A stretch of DNA of 64,000 nucleotides from an uncultured Chloroflexota bacterium (GTDB lineage: Bacteria; Chloroflexota; Anaerolineae; Anaerolineales; Anaerolineaceae). Below the pieces are notes generated by a model that was not told the DNA's origin, searched no databases, and was given only the letters and a program-made list of their open reading frames with translations. Position numbers and translations under genes: made by a program. The DNA lies in assembly GCA_902786265.1 (NCBI GenBank), contig CADACE010000032.1:1-64000 (forward strand), given 5' to 3'. This document shows, one piece after another, positions 44,567 to 54,112 of the stretch. Numbering within the stretch: position 1 is the stretch's first letter; each line of letters begins with the position of its first letter.

Positions 44567-44821
44567 TTACAAATTATTTACGTATGGATTAAGTATATTA
44601 CCAGTCGTTTTCAATAGGCCAGAAAGCAACTTTCGGGTTTTTTTCCGTTCTTCCTTCAATCTTGCTGTCATTTCATCAAATATTTTCATTTTCTGTTCAT
44701 CATAATATTTTTTTACCTCATCCCTCGGCGTTCCATCATTGACGCACCGAACAATGTTGTTGTATTCTCTCGCGCTCAAACAGGAATAATCAATTTTTGA
44801 GTTATTTTCTGTGTTTTTCAT
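44567..44821 (-). CDS. Small hypothetical protein, 84 aa
   Basis: ATG at 44821 (MKNTENNSKIDYSCLSAREY) preceded by AAGGTGAGG. Helical and basic, with KKYYDEQKMKIFDEMTARLKEERKKTRKLL as a likely coiled coil. No family recognised. It belongs to the element remnant. Confidence 0.6.
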   Translation of the reverse strand: MKNTENNSKIDYSCLSAREYNNIVRCVNDGTPRDEVKKYYDEQKMKIFDEMTARLKEERKKTRKLLSGLLKTTGNILNPYVNNL

Positions 44822-45230
44822 TTTCCTCACCTTATATCTCAGCAAATTCACAAAGCAATTGACAAAAGATTACCCAAATTATACACAAAAATTATAATAT
44901 AGCGTTTGCCGTAAAATTGCTTTATCGATTGTCAATTATATTTCATATCGTTCGCCGACCGGAGTATAGCCTTTGTTATTGTTTGAAAAGGATCTGGTTG
45001 TTTATGGACTAAACTGGGAAAACAACCAAAAAAATATGTAAACTGAAGAATCTATTTGCTCTTTGTATTAGTTGTAAAAACCGATTGTTTCTGGACTTCA
45101 GCCGAAAAATAGGGTCAGAAAAGTCCTGGTACCCATTTATTCTGTTTACATTTATATATCAAAATATCCCCCTGTTGGGACTGAACCCTCTGACCTATGT
45201 CAAAGTGTTCAGTCCTGTATGAGGGTTGGC

Positions 45231-45345
45231 GGTATCAAATTCACGAAATCGCAAAAAGATCACTTTTCCCGTAATTAGGAGGGAATTCCGGCTTCAGATA
45301 TACTGTGAATCTTTCGATGGTACAAAATTTGTGAATTCGAGAATT
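45231..45345. repeat. Degenerate right-end arm repeat of the remnant
   Basis: GGTATCAAATTCACGAAATCG, AAAAAGATCAC and the dyad TTCCC..GTAATTA..GGAGGGAA repeat the layout of 42297-42352. A decayed R2 (TACAAAATTTGTGAATTCG) lies at 45320-45340. The spacing between the two matches that of R1-R2. The expected tRNA fragment is missing, and the NADAR gene begins 17 bp later. Confidence 0.65.
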
Positions 45346-45362
45346 TCAAACCGGGATCGATT

Positions 45363-46193
45363 TCACAAATTATTATTCAAAGTTCCTGAGAGAATCAGTT
45401 TTTCCCGTTGGGCTATTTCATAGATTTCCTGCTTCATTTCATAGAAACCGGCAAATGGCAGGCCGCCGCCCATGTTCTCACGCATGGCAATTTCCCATCC
45501 GCGGTACAATTCTCCGTTATAAAAAGCATTTTTTTCAAGCCGGTCAAGCGTATCGCTGTAAGCGTGGATCGCTTTGTAATACTGCGGGATCCGTTTCAGC
45601 GTACCCGCCCGCATGTTCCATTCCGGGATCGGTTCGGCATCATGAAAATCAGTATATTTCAGCTCACCATTACCTGAAAGAACCAGGTCCAGCCGCAGCT
45701 CCTCACGTACTTCCATCAGGATCATACCAAGGTAATTCTTTCCGTTCCATTCTCTGACATCGTATCGGGCAGGTTTGCTGATATCAACACCGATTCCCCA
45801 TTTTGTATCGTTCGGTGAACACTCTGCAAGGATCGAGTTTCCGGTGCCCAGCAAAATTTCAAGTATATCCCTGTTCTGCTGAAATTTCGCCCGAACGCCG
45901 CGTCTTACGATACGATAGCAGGTTTTTTCCCACATTGCTCCGTTGAATTCCGGAAAACGGGTTTTGCCAAGGTTCTTGCATTCCCCGGGATCACTTGCGG
46001 CAAGAATTTTCCGGCCAAGATCAAACTGTCCGAACATCATCACTTTCTGATACATCATGAACTGCTCAGAATTTACATAGTGGATCCCGGCATAATCAAA
46101 TCCCGCAGCATACCAGTTGCTGAAGCAGCCGTATTCTTCATTTTCGTGGTAAAACCCGATCATCTCAAATTCTCTGTCTGTCGACCTTTCCAT
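45363..46193 (-). CDS. NADAR family protein with extra C-terminal domain
   Basis: 276 aa from the ATG at 46193, preceded by AAGGAG at 8 nt. The N-terminal ~165 residues match the NADAR/YbiA-RibX fold: EYGCFSNWYAAGF, VNSEQFMMYQK, NPGMWEK-like GAMWEKTCYRIVRRGVRAKF, and ECSPNDTKWGIG. NADAR proteins cleave N-glycosidic bonds of riboflavin intermediates or remove ADP-ribose from guanine in DNA, as antitoxin to DarT-like toxins. The remaining ~110 residues are unrecognised. No DarT toxin is adjacent. Confidence 0.85.
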   Translation of the reverse strand: MERSTDREFEMIGFYHENEEYGCFSNWYAAGFDYAGIHYVNSEQFMMYQKVMMFGQFDLGRKILAASDPGECKNLGKTRFPEFNGAMWEKTCYRIVRRGVRAKFQQNRDILEILLGTGNSILAECSPNDTKWGIGVDISKPARYDVREWNGKNYLGMILMEVREELRLDLVLSGNGELKYTDFHDAEPIPEWNMRAGTLKRIPQYYKAIHAYSDTLDRLEKNAFYNGELYRGWEIAMRENMGGGLPFAGFYEMKQEIYEIAQREKLILSGTLNNNL

Positions 46194-46237
46194 AATAAAC
46201 TCCTTATTTGCTTCCTCATCCGTCTGATTATTGTTTT

Positions 46238-46306
46238 CCTGAGTCAAGGTGACCTGTTTTGCCTGACTCAGGCCTGAGTCAGCAGAACAGACCGCATTGA
46301 CTCAGG
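46238..46306. repeat. Two adjacent REP-like hairpins downstream of the transposase
   Basis: CCTGAGTCA...TGACTCAGG at 46238-46272, and again at 46273-46306. The loops carry AGGTGACCTGTTTTGCC and GCAGAACAGACCGCAT. Further copies lie at 47637-47701 on the far side of the transposase and HD gene. Confidence 0.8.
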
Positions 46307-47060
46307 CACGCTGCACCGAATTTCGGTTTATCCCTGTCAGACGTTCGAACTGGCGGACGGACAACCCCTGTTCTTTCAAGGTCCGAAGCGCCTGATTTCT
46401 CGTTTCCCAATCATACTTTTGCAGTTCCGTACCGCTTTGAACTTTCAGAACATCCCGGATCACGGATTTTGCCCATTCATCATCATGAATTATGTCCTCA
46501 AGTTCGGGACAGTCTTCATATTTGGCGGCAATAAATTCCTCGTATTCATCCCAGGTCCCGATCAATTCCTGAAAAACGGATGTATCCACAAAGGAATTTG
46601 CTTTCCCGTAACAGTTGTAACTGCTCCACGGATATTCCCCGGCGGAACAGATATTCGCGCTGCGTGGATTGTTCAGTACATGTCTGAATGCTGTCAGCAG
46701 GTATTCCTCACTCTCAATGGGAACGCTGAAGAACCGGCTGCTGAAGAGATAGCCGCTTCTTTCAAAATTATGTTTGAAATACACGGCATAAGTCATGCCA
46801 GGCAATTGCATGAACCGGGAAATGTTGTGACTTTCATCATAGACGATCAGATGAACATGGTTTTCCATCAGACAGAAAGCACAAATGACAACATGTGTTT
46901 CCTCACTGAAGCGTTTGAGAAGGTTCATATACTGAATATAGTCTCTCCGGTTTTCAAAAATGATCTGCCGGGCAACACCTCTTGTATAGATGTGCATATA
47001 TCCGGATTTACTGAATCGTTTCAGTGAGAGCGGCATCGTGTATATCCTTTCCCGAGTCAA
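46302..47060 (-). CDS. REP-associated tyrosine transposase (RAYT, Y1/HUH)
   Basis: 252 aa. It is an IS200-like Y1 protein: KSGYMHIYTRGVARQIIF, the HUH motif in MENHVHLIV, and RHVLNNPRSANICSAGEYPWSSY. The tail has a HTH (LRTLKEQGLSVRQFERLTGINRNSVQR), as in RAYTs that bind REP hairpins. Two REP-like hairpins overlap its 3' end and further ones lie beyond the HD gene. The ATG at 47060 overlaps the HD stop by 4 bp; a later ATG at 47036 is also possible. Confidence 0.9.
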   Translation of the reverse strand: MTRERIYTMPLSLKRFSKSGYMHIYTRGVARQIIFENRRDYIQYMNLLKRFSEETHVVICAFCLMENHVHLIVYDESHNISRFMQLPGMTYAVYFKHNFERSGYLFSSRFFSVPIESEEYLLTAFRHVLNNPRSANICSAGEYPWSSYNCYGKANSFVDTSVFQELIGTWDEYEEFIAAKYEDCPELEDIIHDDEWAKSVIRDVLKVQSGTELQKYDWETRNQALRTLKEQGLSVRQFERLTGINRNSVQRA

Positions 47061-47509
47061 TCCTTTTCAAGGAATGCCCTGGCAGTCTGATACTTTTTCA
47101 GATGCTGTTCGCGGTCGAATTCTTTTTGTGCATCTTTCGTCGGTGGAAGACGGGTTGAGTCCAGATTATGTTCCAAATCTGCAAGTTTCACTTTCCGGGC
47201 AAGCGGATTCGCCTTTATTCCTTCGATATAAGCACCAAGATAAGGAACACCTTCCATGTGAGTCAGGCACTTCAGTGCTGTAATAATTTCTTCAGGGAAA
47301 CCTTCCTGTTCCAAATCCTCAAAGGTCATATCGGTATCTTCCACGACATCATGCAGAAGAGCTGTACAGATGGCATACTCATCATCACCCATCTGCTCCG
47401 CCAGATGATATGGATGGAAAATATACGGCAGTCCTGCTTTGTCCTTTGCGCCGTGATGCTGTCTATATGCGATCTTCATCGCTTTGGTTGTCAGTTTAGT
47501 GTATAACAT
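47057..47509 (-). CDS. HD-domain phosphohydrolase, SpoT/MESH1-like
   Basis: 150 aa. The HD hydrolase pattern of RelA/SpoT-type (p)ppGpp hydrolases is clear: HHGAKDKAGLPYIFHPYHLA, then CTALLHDVVEDTDMTFEDLE, and KLADLEHNLDSTRL. The short stand-alone form suggests hydrolysis of (p)ppGpp or a similar nucleotide. It overlaps the transposase start by 4 bp, an odd partnership that may simply reflect an insertion of the REP/RAYT unit behind it. Confidence 0.85.
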   Translation of the reverse strand: MLYTKLTTKAMKIAYRQHHGAKDKAGLPYIFHPYHLAEQMGDDEYAICTALLHDVVEDTDMTFEDLEQEGFPEEIITALKCLTHMEGVPYLGAYIEGIKANPLARKVKLADLEHNLDSTRLPPTKDAQKEFDREQHLKKYQTARAFLEKD

Positions 47510-47534
47510 AGTTTATTTCCTTTTTCGCATTACT

Positions 47535-47636
47535 TTATCGGGAACATCTGAGTCCCGAGGTTCCCTGGACTGACAGGATCATGTCGCAGTCAGGCGATTG
47601 GTCCGGGAATGTATTTGATTTCTTTGTCCGGGTTTC
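47535..47636 (+). pseudogene. 102-bp relic of an AlbA-type regulator gene
   Basis: Aligns without gaps to 39622-39723 in the AlbA gene with 9 or so mismatches. It includes the run GTCAGGCGATTGGTCCGGGA. It stops exactly where the REP-like hairpins begin at 47637, so the transposition unit or a deletion cut it. Confidence 0.85.
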
Positions 47637-47701
47637 AAGTCAAGGCGACCTGTTCTGCTGACTCAATTCTGAGTCAGGCAAAACAGGTCACCTGACTCAG
47701 G
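47637..47701. repeat. REP-like hairpins upstream of the HD gene
   Basis: AAGTCA...TGACTCAA at 47637-47667, followed by CTGAGTCA...TGACTCAGG at 47669-47701, with loops GGCGACCTGTTCTGC and GGCAAAACAGGTCACC. They mirror the loops at 46247-46263 in inverted order. The rest of 47702-47863 is AT-rich spacer without a gene. Confidence 0.75.
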
Positions 47702-47863
47702 ATCCTGTGATTTAATTTTACTAAAAATTGCATATGTATATACTTGCGGTTTTTAATTGTTGGTGATATTAATAATCTGTATATTACGAACTAAGAATAA
47801 TTCTGCTGAGGTAAATCATGGGCATCCTGAACGTGAAACTCCTTATTTTGAAAGCGAATCGAT

Positions 47864-48556
47864 ATGAAAGATGAATGTCTTATCTGCAAAGCACCTCTGG
47901 AATATCTGGAAAAAGATGAACCGATGGAGTGCTTTATCTGCCATAAGAAGGAAAACAGCAAGACCCGGTGTATCCATGGGCATTATGTGTGTAATGAATG
48001 CCATACAGCCGGAATAGATTCAATTCTCAGTCTGTGTTTGGTGGAAACTTCAAAAAATCCTGTTGAAATCATTGAAAAGATGATGGCACTTCCTTTCTGC
48101 CATATGCATGGACCGGAGCATCATGTGATGGTCGGAGCTGCTCTGTTGACGGCTTATAAAAATGCCGGCGGAGATATTGATTTACCTGCTGCTTTGGTTG
48201 AGATGATGAATCGGGGAAAGAGTGTACCCGGCGGTGCGTGCGGGTTTTGGGGTGCCTGCGGCGCCGGGATCAGTACGGGAATGTTTATTTCCATTATCTC
48301 GAAATCGACTCCGTTATCGAAGGAACCGTTTGCCTTATCGCATCAAATGACAGCCGGAGCCCTGGGGAAGATCGGTGAAATTGGCGGTCCCCGATGCTGC
48401 AAAAGGGATTCCTTCCTGTCAATTCTCTCCGCTGTTGATTTTGTAAAAGAACATTTTGATATCGGGATGGAAAAGCCTGAAATCATTTGCCGTTATTCCT
48501 CACAAAATAATCAGTGCATCGGGAAACGCTGCCCCTTTTCCAAGGCAAACCATTGA
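47864..48556 (+). CDS. DUF5714 family Cys-rich protein
   Basis: 230 aa. The N terminus has two zinc-knuckle-like CxxC pairs (CLICKAPLEYL, CFICHKKENS) and CNECH. The central HMHGPEHHVMVGAAL and the segment PGGACGFWGACGAGISTG are hallmarks of DUF5714, a family found in anaerobes next to corrinoid or methylation genes. Biochemical role not established. It is followed 26 bp later by the MFS gene in the same direction. Confidence 0.82.
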   Translation: MKDECLICKAPLEYLEKDEPMECFICHKKENSKTRCIHGHYVCNECHTAGIDSILSLCLVETSKNPVEIIEKMMALPFCHMHGPEHHVMVGAALLTAYKNAGGDIDLPAALVEMMNRGKSVPGGACGFWGACGAGISTGMFISIISKSTPLSKEPFALSHQMTAGALGKIGEIGGPRCCKRDSFLSILSAVDFVKEHFDIGMEKPEIICRYSSQNNQCIGKRCPFSKANH

Positions 48557-48582
48557 CTCGTATCTCAAATTCACGGAGGGAA

Positions 48583-49782
48583 ATGAAGAAGAAAATTATC
48601 CGGTCCGGGGCGATGTCTTTCATCATTCTGATGGGGATCGTAAGTTTGTTTTCCGATATGACGCATGAAGGGGCAAGGAGCATCCTCGGGGAATATCTGA
48701 ACCTCACCGGAGCATCTGCTGCCGCTATCGGCTTTGTCTCCGGCATCGGTGAATTATGCGGCTACTCCCTGCGTCTGCTTTCGGGGTTTATCGCGGATAA
48801 AACCAGAAAATACTGGACGCTGGTCATCGCCGGATACACCATTCAGGTACTGGCCATTCCGGCACTGGCTCTCATCCCGGAGCACGGCTGGATCGCTGCC
48901 TGCGGTCTGGTGATACTGGAACGGATCGGCAAAGCCATAAAGAAGCCCGCGAAAAACACGCTTATCAGCTTTGCGGCAAGCGAGGTCGGAACCGGCAAAG
49001 GGTTTGCTTATCAGGAATTTCTGGATCAGCTGGGAGCATTTCTGGGACCGGTGATCCTCTTTGTCATCGCACTCATCAAGGGGTCCGGGAACCTGTTTTC
49101 CACCTATCGGATCTGTTTCGCCATGCTGGGCATTCCGGCACTGATCACGATCAGCCTGGTCCTGTACTCCCGGGCAAAATACCCTGATCCCGAGATGTTC
49201 GAAAAAGTGAAGCCGCAGGAAGAACCGTTCCGCTTTCACAAGTCTTTTCTGTTCTATATGATCGCGATCTGCCTGTTTGCCTTCGGTTTTGCGGACTTTA
49301 CACTGATCACACTGCATGCCGCAAAGACCGGAGCTTTTCCCGAAACCACACTGAGCCTGCTTTATTCGGCGGCAATGGCAGTGGATGCCTTTGCGGCATT
49401 GTTTTTCGGCTGGCTGTTTGACAGGATCGGGCTGAAGGCGCTGATCCTCTCCACGATCTGCAGCACCTTTTTCGCCGGCTTTGTCTTCCTTACCGGAAAT
49501 CCATGGCTGATAGGTGTGGGGATCATCCTCTGGGGAATCGGGATGGGAGCACAGGAGAGTATCATGAAAGCAGCGGTCAGCAGCATCATTCCGGCATCCA
49601 TGCGCAGCACAGGATTCGGGATCTTCGAAACCGGATTCGGGATTGCCTGGTTTCTCGGGAGCTGGCTGCTCGGCGCTCTGTATGATATCAAACCGCTGCT
49701 CCTCGTGGTTACATCCGGCACGGCACAGCTTCTGGCAATCGTTTTTTATGTGATATGCATCAGGTTCCGGGCAAAGGAATGA
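48583..49782 (+). CDS. Major facilitator superfamily transporter
   Basis: 399 aa with 12 predicted membrane helices. Start at 48583 (MKKKIIRSGAMSFIILMG), with GGAGGG upstream. The MFS loop 2-3 motif is present as GFIADKTRKYW, and its repeat in the second half as GWLFDRIGLKAL. The first helix pair carries SLFSDMTHEGARSI, typical of a subgroup often annotated as drug or sugar efflux. The substrate is unknown. Operon with DUF5714. Confidence 0.9.
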   Translation: MKKKIIRSGAMSFIILMGIVSLFSDMTHEGARSILGEYLNLTGASAAAIGFVSGIGELCGYSLRLLSGFIADKTRKYWTLVIAGYTIQVLAIPALALIPEHGWIAACGLVILERIGKAIKKPAKNTLISFAASEVGTGKGFAYQEFLDQLGAFLGPVILFVIALIKGSGNLFSTYRICFAMLGIPALITISLVLYSRAKYPDPEMFEKVKPQEEPFRFHKSFLFYMIAICLFAFGFADFTLITLHAAKTGAFPETTLSLLYSAAMAVDAFAALFFGWLFDRIGLKALILSTICSTFFAGFVFLTGNPWLIGVGIILWGIGMGAQESIMKAAVSSIIPASMRSTGFGIFETGFGIAWFLGSWLLGALYDIKPLLLVVTSGTAQLLAIVFYVICIRFRAKE

Positions 49783-49873
49783 CAGACAGCAAGTCAGTGT
49801 CTGACTGTCCTGAAAAAAGGTAACCGACACATTTTACGGGCGAGTCAGAAAAAGAGCCCAAAAAGTTGAAGCG

Positions 49874-52800
49874 CTATTTGATTTCCAGCTCAAGCCCTGA
49901 ATCATCCAGATCGCAGCGGGTGAACATTTCAGATACCAGTTTTGTAAACTCAAATGATTTGTTTTTCGAAATCATCTCCATGGCATTTGGCAAAACAAGA
50001 TTGGCTTTGCTTTCTTTAGGATCATTAGAATTCTCAAAATTCCGGCTGACAGAAACCTGCGTGATCACATCAGTGAGTTTGTCCATCACATCTTTCTCAT
50101 CCACTGTTTTGTTCGGATCAGCGGATTTTATCGAGCGGTAAATTCCCCGGATGACCATCTCGAAGTCCTTTTTCTTCCGGTTGATCCTGTCTGACAGGTA
50201 TTTATCCATCCATTTCTGTACGTTACGGGGATCCTCAGTGTCCTTATGAGAGATCCCGCCTTCATCATCCCGGTCTTTCATCCACTGCTCTTTCAGATCG
50301 GAGAAAAATTTATCCATTATCAGCGTGATATAGATCCCGGAGGCCGATTTATATTTATCCCGGACACCCTCGTTGATATCTTCCTCACCCTGTCCGAATT
50401 CGTTTTTTTCCTGCAGCCCGGTCGTTTCTTTGTTATGCAGACGGAAAGCATAGTCGATGTCCTGCTGCTGATAATCATTTTTCCCGAGCATGTAATTATG
50501 GGAATTGTCAAACTCATCCGCAAGGACATCGATCCGTTCCATCTTTATCAGTTCTATTCGTTCAGCTTTCGTTATCCGGTCTTCATCCTTTTTCTTCCGC
50601 AGCTCAAGAAAACGCTTGTATTTCTCAACGGCTGTCTTCGGGTCTTTATAGATCTGGATATAGGATTCATAATGTGAGGGAGTGAATGTGACATCTTTCC
50701 CGCCGGCCTTTACAGTGATCTTGCTGTGAGTCATATTCTCCCGAATGTCATCCACCGCAGCCCCATCGTCTGTTACTGTAAATCCACCGTGGGATGTATT
50801 CTCATAAAGATTATCAACATATCTGACGCCGTAATTCAGAAGAGAGATCAGGTTCAGCAGCGGCTGATGAACCCTTTCATCATTTTTGAGGTAGTTGTTC
50901 AGGAGAATATTTATTTTACTGATATTTTTTGAAAGCTTTTCCCGGACATCACGAAGTTGATCAGGGCTTACGAAATATTGTTCCCGGATCTTTCCCCGAT
51001 CCAATTTATGATCATCATCTCTGTTTTTGTTTGTTTCGGAGAGTTTCTTTTGGATCGCCTTCTCAAGATCACCCAACGGTTCAGCTACCATGTCCATGTA
51101 GTTGTAAAGCTCATTCATTTCGTTCGGAGAATTTTCCAGTTCTCCGTCTGTGAAGGTTTCCGCAAAATAATTTGCTACGCTTGACCCATAATGCTCAATG
51201 GCACTTTTTAATCCTGCTAATCCGCGGAAGACATTACCTTTTTCTGCGTGCATCGATCCGGAAAATTTATAGGAGCCGATCTCACCGGCTTCATAGCCTT
51301 CCATACGCCGCAGCTGTTCGCCGAGCCGCCCCGGACTAAAGCTCTCTTTTATCAGTCCGCTGCCTTTTTTCATGGACTTTTTGTAATTGCTGAAATCTTT
51401 TCTTGTTGCCCGCTTGTTGCCGAAGTTCTGGTAACTCAGATCTTCCTGATTCATGAGATCCATCAGGTTGTTTTCCGTTCCGGCTATCGCGTTCTGGTTA
51501 AAGGCTTCCGTGCCAAATATACCGAGATTCCCCAAATGACCAAAATCCACTTCAGATTTCTCGAAAATGTCTCCTCCGGTAGCCAGATGGGCCGTATTTA
51601 CGACCATTTCCTTGACGAAGGTGACACAGTTCCTTCCATAGTAGCTGTAGCCGCCTTCAGCATATTTTTCAGAGGCCTTGATGATCGCGTTGACCTGCTC
51701 ATTTTTGGCGGGATAACGGCGGCTGACATCATATTTGCTATCATAATCATCCTTCAGCCTGCCCGGCATGACCGCGTCATGTTTCATCGCGGTCATGCCG
51801 CTGGATATGCCTTTTGATATGGTACCGCCTGCGGGATAAAACCCATACTGGAGTTTATACCGTTCGAAACGGCCGGATATGCTGCTCCTGCGGCTGTATT
51901 CGATACCGATCATGGTATGCCCCATTTCAGAGCCTTTCAACGCCTGGCTGGATCCGGGTTTCGGCTGTTCAGCCATCACACTGACCACAGGGTCCAGCGG
52001 CTTTTCCTCTTCCCGGCCGTTCTTTTGGACTTTCTCAGCGGCTTTTGCCGCGATCATACGCGACCATACCGTCGGCACCCGACGGAAATCCGCCAGTATG
52101 TCTTCTCCGCCGGTGGCTTCAGGATCAAATTTTGCTCCATCCCAGCCCGGAATGCTCTGATAATCCTTTTTTTGCTGCCATTTGTTCTTGTCTGTAAGAG
52201 CATAACGGACTTTGGATTTTAACCGCCAGAAATGGCCGAGAGAAACGACCTGCAGAGCCAAACCGAGGAGCTTTCCCATACCGCCGGCAAAATAGGTCAG
52301 GAATTTACGGAATTTGCCCGGTTTTGACTTGATTTTATCCAGTTTCTGAGCTTTGAAGTCCCAGTTTTTGATTTTCTCCATCTCCATAGACCGGATGAAT
52401 TCCACATTCTCCGGATTTTTGTCCATCAGTTCCATCTTCTCCAGCCGTTTTATGGCTGCGTCCTTCCAGCGGGCGTCCTCAATTCCTCCCACGTTGTCCC
52501 CGACGGCCTGGACAGGAACGGCCTCATTTTCTGCGGATTTTTTCCCCTTTTTCTTTCTGCCCTTTTTCCGCCCTGATACGGCTGCCAGGTCCCCATCTTC
52601 AGCGTAGGTTGGGAGGGGATCAAATTCGGCCTTGAACTCCGGTACTTTCTTTGCGGGAGCGTCCTTCAGGATATCCTCCGCGATCTCAAGCGCATTTTCC
52701 GTGTCTTTCTGATCCGGTTTCTTTTTGCTCTTTTTTCTTTCTTTTTTGAGGATGTGCTGATGATATGATCCGAATCCTCATCGTCACTGCTGCTGCCGAT

Positions 52801-53175
52801 CTCATTGCTGATCAGGTTGCTGTTCTCTGACGCCCTGCTGCCGCGGCCGCCTTTGCCGCTGCTTTCCAGCCAGTCTTCGTTGACGATGTTGTGGGAACTG
52901 TTCAGGTAATCGCTGTCATTCAGTTTATCAGGTGCGTGAGGGATCCGTATACCGCTGTAGTCCGGGATGATTTTCTCTTCCAGGTCCGCATACTTATCCG
53001 AACCCCGACCGCTGCCGGCATTCATTTCATTCAGCATCTGATCCATGAGCTCAGCATTCGCGGCTTCATTCCCCATCGGCTGGATGGAATTTTGTTCCTC
53101 TGCCTGTCGGGCTTCCTGCCGGACGCTTTCGTCCTTTGCCTCTGCCTTCTGATTGTTGTTGATCTTTCGAAACAT
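49874..53175 (-). CDS. Very large papain-like protein split by a -1 frameshift
   Basis: Two open frames form one gene. The first (53175-52666, 169 aa) begins MFRKINNNQKAEAKDE and is polar and disordered. The second continues in the -1 frame from about 52745 to 49874, without its own ATG or SD, and reads LKKERKKSKKKPDQKD on. The fused product would be ~1,100 aa. Within it, GHTMIGIEYSR (His) and YYGRNCVTFVKE (Cys) about 97 residues apart fit a papain/NlpC-LRAT-like fold. The remainder is helical, possibly coiled coil. No signal peptide. I see no known family; an effector or secreted enzyme is possible. Confidence 0.72.
52741..52747 (-). promoter_or_regulatory. Slippery heptamer A AAA AAG at the frame junction
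   Basis: In the zero frame the codons are TCA AAA AAG; slipping back by one gives CTC AAA AAA GAA, the frame of the long downstream part. A AAA AAG is the heptamer used in E. coli dnaX. A second A AAA AAG follows 10 nt downstream in the shifted frame. The same run is also prone to indels. Confidence 0.6.
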
Positions 53176-53337
53176 AAATACCGGTCGTCTGATAATGATA
53201 ATGGAATATTATATCATTATAACTGCCGGAGCATAAGCGAATTTTTGGAATTATTCTTTATCGGAGAGTATCGGATTATATCCAGTATCGCTCTGTGCCT
53301 TGTATTTGAACCGTTTTTTCCCGAATGAATGATGTGT

Positions 53338-54054
53338 TTACCTTATCAGCATCGGCATGATCCATGCTGTCCATGCATAACTTGTAAACCAGACAAGAAT
53401 CATCGAAGGGATCATGTCGGCAATGGGAAAATCACGGATTTTTGTGATGCGAAAACCGGTCGCCAGCAGAATTATCCCTCCGCAGGCTTTAAAATCATTG
53501 ATCATGGAAGGTGTGGTCAGAGGATATATCAGCTTTGCGCTGAAGAAAAGCAGAAGGAAAATCACCGTCTGCGGTATTGCGATCGCTGAAACAGACAAGC
53601 CCAGAGAACAGGCAAAGATCATCGCTGTAAACAGGTCAAGAACGGATTTAGCGATCAGAATACTGTGATCCCCGTTCATTCCGGATACGATCGTCCCGAA
53701 TATACCGGTCCCGCTTGCGCAGAAGAGTACGATGGCCGTGACCATCAGGGCATTATCCATTGCATCGGATCGTTCGCGCCCGGAAAACAAATTTGACAGA
53801 CCTGCTCCCGCGCGTTCAATACGGGATCCGATCCGCAGCAGAGATCCGGCAATCGTGCCCAGGATCAAAGAAAGGACTACCGGAGGCAGATTCTCCATCA
53901 AAATGATGGAACTGATCCCGATCGTCATTGAGCACAGGCCGAAAATCAGATTGAGTTTATCTTTCAGATCCTGCGATATGTTCTTTCCGAATTTTGCGCC
54001 GAGGAATCCCCCGACAGCGACAGACAATCCGTTTATGATCACTCCAATCGGCAT
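53338..54054 (-). CDS. DUF554 family membrane protein
   Basis: 238 aa with about seven hydrophobic segments. It shows the family pattern: GVIINGLSVAVGGFLGAKFG at the start, LGTIAGSLLRIGSRIE, and FCASGTGIFGTIVSGMNGDHSILIAKS. Members are possible transporters of unknown substrate, and fold with repeat symmetry. It lies 58 bp downstream of the MATE gene on the same strand and may share its transcript. Confidence 0.9.
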   Translation of the reverse strand: MPIGVIINGLSVAVGGFLGAKFGKNISQDLKDKLNLIFGLCSMTIGISSIILMENLPPVVLSLILGTIAGSLLRIGSRIERAGAGLSNLFSGRERSDAMDNALMVTAIVLFCASGTGIFGTIVSGMNGDHSILIAKSVLDLFTAMIFACSLGLSVSAIAIPQTVIFLLLFFSAKLIYPLTTPSMINDFKACGGIILLATGFRITKIRDFPIADMIPSMILVWFTSYAWTAWIMPMLIR

Positions 54055-54112
54055 AAAAGAAGTCCTTTCATTTTTGATGCTTTCCGAAACCGGGCAGCAA
54101 ATTTCACTTCAT

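Larger units (their letters stand above)
42516..45345. mobile_element. Decayed second element in tandem at the same tRNA site
   Basis: Directly after attR the sequence resembles the left-end dyad (ACTCCTTTTAATTATGAGGAG...TTTATTCGTAA). Inside lie a rep relic with its leader (44208-44525), and a right-end arm copy at 45231-45345. No integrase and no third tRNA copy remain. 42516-42778 and 44822-45230 hold no gene that I can support; 45155-45180 resembles the CCCCC...GGGG word before attR. Confidence 0.7.

Noticed and set aside
45363..46193. DarT-NADAR toxin-antitoxin operon
   Set aside because: No DarT-like ADP-ribosyltransferase gene lies next to the NADAR gene.
48754..49830. 358-codon minus-strand frame opposite the MFS gene
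   Set aside because: Composition rich in Cys, His, Gln and Asp is typical of a reversed membrane-protein gene; no hydrophobic or family pattern.
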